A stretch of 7,758 nt of DNA. Origin: Chthoniobacterales bacterium. Its GTDB lineage: Bacteria > Verrucomicrobiota > Verrucomicrobiia > Chthoniobacterales > UBA10450. The notes beneath the pieces are model-generated. The model was not told where the DNA came from, ran no database searches, and saw only the letters and a list, made by a program, of their open reading frames with translations. The translations under genes and the position numbers were made by a program. Numbering within the stretch: position 1 is the first letter of the stretch; each line of letters starts with the position of its first letter. The stretch covers positions 1-7,758 of the forward strand of contig JACCXA010000013.1 of NCBI GenBank assembly GCA_013697365.1. Reading direction: 5' to 3'. Shown here one piece after another: positions 6,290-7,758 of this stretch.

Positions 6290-7117
6290 TCAGAAAGCCG
6301 CTCGCGGAAGGAAAAGCCCATTCGTGTCTTCGGGAAGCTTTCCTGATTTGAAAATCTGACCGTTGCTGCGGAACAGGAAGCAGTCGTAACCCCGCTGCTC
6401 GAGGTGTTCGCGGATATTTCGGCCATTCTCGCCCCGCAGTTCCACATAAAGAGCGCGGATCTGCTTTGTTAGAAGGTATTCTTCTGCGCCCTGCAAAGCG
6501 GGAATTTCGAAGCCTTCGACGTCCAGTTTCCAAAGGTCAACCGTTTTGATGCCATGTTGTCTTAGAAGATCGTCCAGGCGCACGATCCGGATCGGTTCAC
6601 CCTCAGAAGTGGAAACCTTATTCCAGCTACCGTGCCGGTCTGCTTCGCCCGACTCCTGTAGAAACGCGTCTGCCGAATCGGCACCCAGACCAACGCGGAT
6701 CAGCTCGACTGGCAACCGTGCATTTTCATTCAGGCACTCCCGGAGCCAATCGGCTTGATGGGCACCAGGCTCGATCGCTAAGACTCGGCCCTCCGGCACC
6801 CACTGTGCCAGATAGAGCAACATCTGTCCGATGTTCGCGCCTGAATCCAAGATGACTGCGTCGTGTCGCAGATAGGTTTTCGCCCAGTCTAGAAACGGCG
6901 CTCCTTCGTATTTCCCATATACGATCCATCTGTGCGTCGCATTTCGAAGATCGAGCTTCCATCGAATTCCAGCTGCGGTGCGCACCCATGAGATCCCTCG
7001 TTCCGCAAGTGCTCGTGCAAATAAGAATTCACAGAAGCCAAGCTTCTTTTGAAACTCGCAGTGTTGAAGCAGTTTTATCAGCAGCGGTAGCTCCGCAGCA
7101 TCGCGCCGTGCTCTCAT
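6290..7117 (-). CDS. FkbM-family SAM-dependent methyltransferase (275 aa)
   Basis: Predicted class I S-adenosylmethionine-dependent methyltransferase of the FkbM type; members O-methylate hydroxyl groups in macrolides and, in many polysaccharide loci, probably sugars. The SAM-binding core begins with AVILDSGANIGQ (residues 87-98, motif I), continues with VLAIEP (112-117, acidic ribose contact) and includes RLDDLL (180-185). The family's hallmark KLDVEGFE (197-204) follows. The first 85 residues are a family-variable N-terminal region with no signal peptide. ATG 7117 overlaps the TGA of the upstream methyltransferase as ATGA and has no Shine-Dalgarno of its own, so translation is probably coupled. 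Motif I is slightly divergent (DSGAN rather than D-V/I-GAN). Two adjacent but dissimilar FkbM genes suggest methylation at two positions or on two sugars. The substrate is inferred only from context. Confidence 0.88.
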   Translation of the reverse strand: MRARRDAAELPLLIKLLQHCEFQKKLGFCEFLFARALAERGISWVRTAAGIRWKLDLRNATHRWIVYGKYEGAPFLDWAKTYLRHDAVILDSGANIGQMLLYLAQWVPEGRVLAIEPGAHQADWLRECLNENARLPVELIRVGLGADSADAFLQESGEADRHGSWNKVSTSEGEPIRIVRLDDLLRQHGIKTVDLWKLDVEGFEIPALQGAEEYLLTKQIRALYVELRGENGRNIREHLEQRGYDCFLFRSNGQIFKSGKLPEDTNGLFLPRAAF

Positions 7118-7758
7118 GCGCTTGTTAGAGCAACAGCAAGGAATTCGTCGGAATTGGCGACACTCGCGTGACCGATGGGTTGAACACTATACTTGTACCG
7201 GTTAAGCAGATTCAAGCACGCCCATTTGGCGTTGTCTCCGTGAGTAGCGAGGAAGATCGTGGGCTGCTGCCTCAGCAAAACACGCTCCGCTCCTTTGAGC
7301 ACGCCGCCCTCCGCGCCTTCCACATCGATTTTAATAAAGTCGGGCGGCGGTATCGTCTCGCTTTCGACGAGATCATCAAGCGCCACGGTGCGGACTTCGA
7401 TTCTCCCGGATTCGCTCAGCTGACCCATCGATGGATTCCGTTGATCATCGAACATAGCGTCCCCGATGCGATCCGCTACTGCAGCCTCAATCACTTGAAC
7501 GTTACGAAGGTTGTTAAGGTGTATGTGGTCGCGCAGCAGACTGAGGTTGCGGGGAAGCGGTTCGAAAGCAATAACTCGCCCGGAGTCGCCGACCAGCTCT
7601 GATGCCAAAAGGGTATAAAAGCCGACGTTTGCGCCAATGTCATAGACCACCGACCCAAGGCTGATGGACGACGCAAACAGCTTCTGCTTCTCCTGTTCAT
7701 AGCTTCCCAGCCAGCAGCCGTGATTGCTCGCCCCTGCCCGCCAACGATACCCTCGCAG
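7114..7758 (-). CDS. FkbM-family methyltransferase, 5' end beyond the window (214 aa visible)
   Basis: The reading frame is open to the right edge, so the true start is not visible. A GTG at 7650 could be mistaken for a start, but it encodes a valine inside motif I. The 36 codons upstream of it fit the family, including WLGSYEQEKQKLF. Numbering from the first visible residue, VVYDIGANVGFY (37-48) is SAM motif I, VIAFEP (62-67) the ribose-binding acidic block, VALDDL (125-130) the segment before the core strand, and FIKIDVEGAE (141-150) the FkbM hallmark. The protein is therefore a predicted SAM-dependent O-methyltransferase, probably acting on a sugar of the polysaccharide or a precursor. It ends in EFLAVALTSA, and its TGA overlaps the ATG of the next methyltransferase. 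The visible part covers most of the catalytic domain, so probably a short N-terminal portion is missing. Confidence 0.88.
   Translation of the reverse strand: MRGYRWRAGASNHGCWLGSYEQEKQKLFASSISLGSVVYDIGANVGFYTLLASELVGDSGRVIAFEPLPRNLSLLRDHIHLNNLRNVQVIEAAVADRIGDAMFDDQRNPSMGQLSESGRIEVRTVALDDLVESETIPPPDFIKIDVEGAEGGVLKGAERVLLRQQPTIFLATHGDNAKWACLNLLNRYKYSVQPIGHASVANSDEFLAVALTSA

Noticed and set aside
7168..7602. 144-codon plus-strand frame opposite the first FkbM gene
   Set aside because: It is antisense to a well-supported methyltransferase core, including its SAM and DVEG motifs, and shows no domain of its own.
7114..7650. GTG at 7650 as the start of the first FkbM methyltransferase
   Set aside because: It falls inside SAM motif I, and the frame continues upstream to the window edge with family-like residues.

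Overview
The window is a stretch of moderately GC-rich bacterial DNA (roughly 55-60% G+C by eye). Every gene I can support lies on the minus strand, so transcription runs from the right edge to the left edge. It is an accessory surface- or exo-polysaccharide biosynthesis locus. The gene set is two FkbM-type methyltransferases, a GT4-like glycosyltransferase, a multi-membrane-spanning repeat-unit polymerase (Wzy type), and two further GT4-like glycosyltransferases. A small VapBC-type toxin-antitoxin pair sits between the polymerase and the last two glycosyltransferases. No ribosomal, tRNA or housekeeping gene fixes the taxonomy. The Wzy-type gene suggests an environmental Gram-negative bacterium. 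Verrucomicrobia or Acidobacteria would fit the style of the genes and the simple GA-rich repeats, but that is only a guess.

Layout in transcription order: (1) 7758-7114, FkbM methyltransferase, 5' end cut off by the window edge; (2) 7117-6290, second FkbM methyltransferase, joined by an ATGA overlap; (3) an 80-base gap with a good ribosome binding site; (4) 6209-4878, glycosyltransferase; (5) 4870-3380, polymerase, starting 7 bases after the previous stop; (6) a 134-base intergenic region holding a degenerate 13-15-base repeat and a plausible sigma70-type promoter; (7) 3245-2976, antitoxin; (8) 3007-2570, PIN toxin overlapping the antitoxin by 32 bases; (9) a 96-base gap with a strong AGGAGG; (10) 2473-1238, glycosyltransferase; (11) 1241-6, glycosyltransferase, again joined by ATGA. 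The last stop codon is itself part of an ATGA at the left edge, so another gene probably follows.

Inferred joint role: the glycosyltransferases add sugars to a lipid-linked repeat unit on the cytoplasmic side of the membrane. The FkbM enzymes probably O-methylate sugars or a small precursor. The polymerase joins flipped repeat units on the outer side. The initiating transferase, flippase and export machinery are not in the window. The toxin-antitoxin pair looks like a passenger with its own promoter rather than a pathway component. I did not find a clearly new biological system. The points most worth a second look are the embedded vapBC, the three-segment hairpin at the end of vapC, and GA-rich short repeats found both between genes and inside a glycosyltransferase gene.
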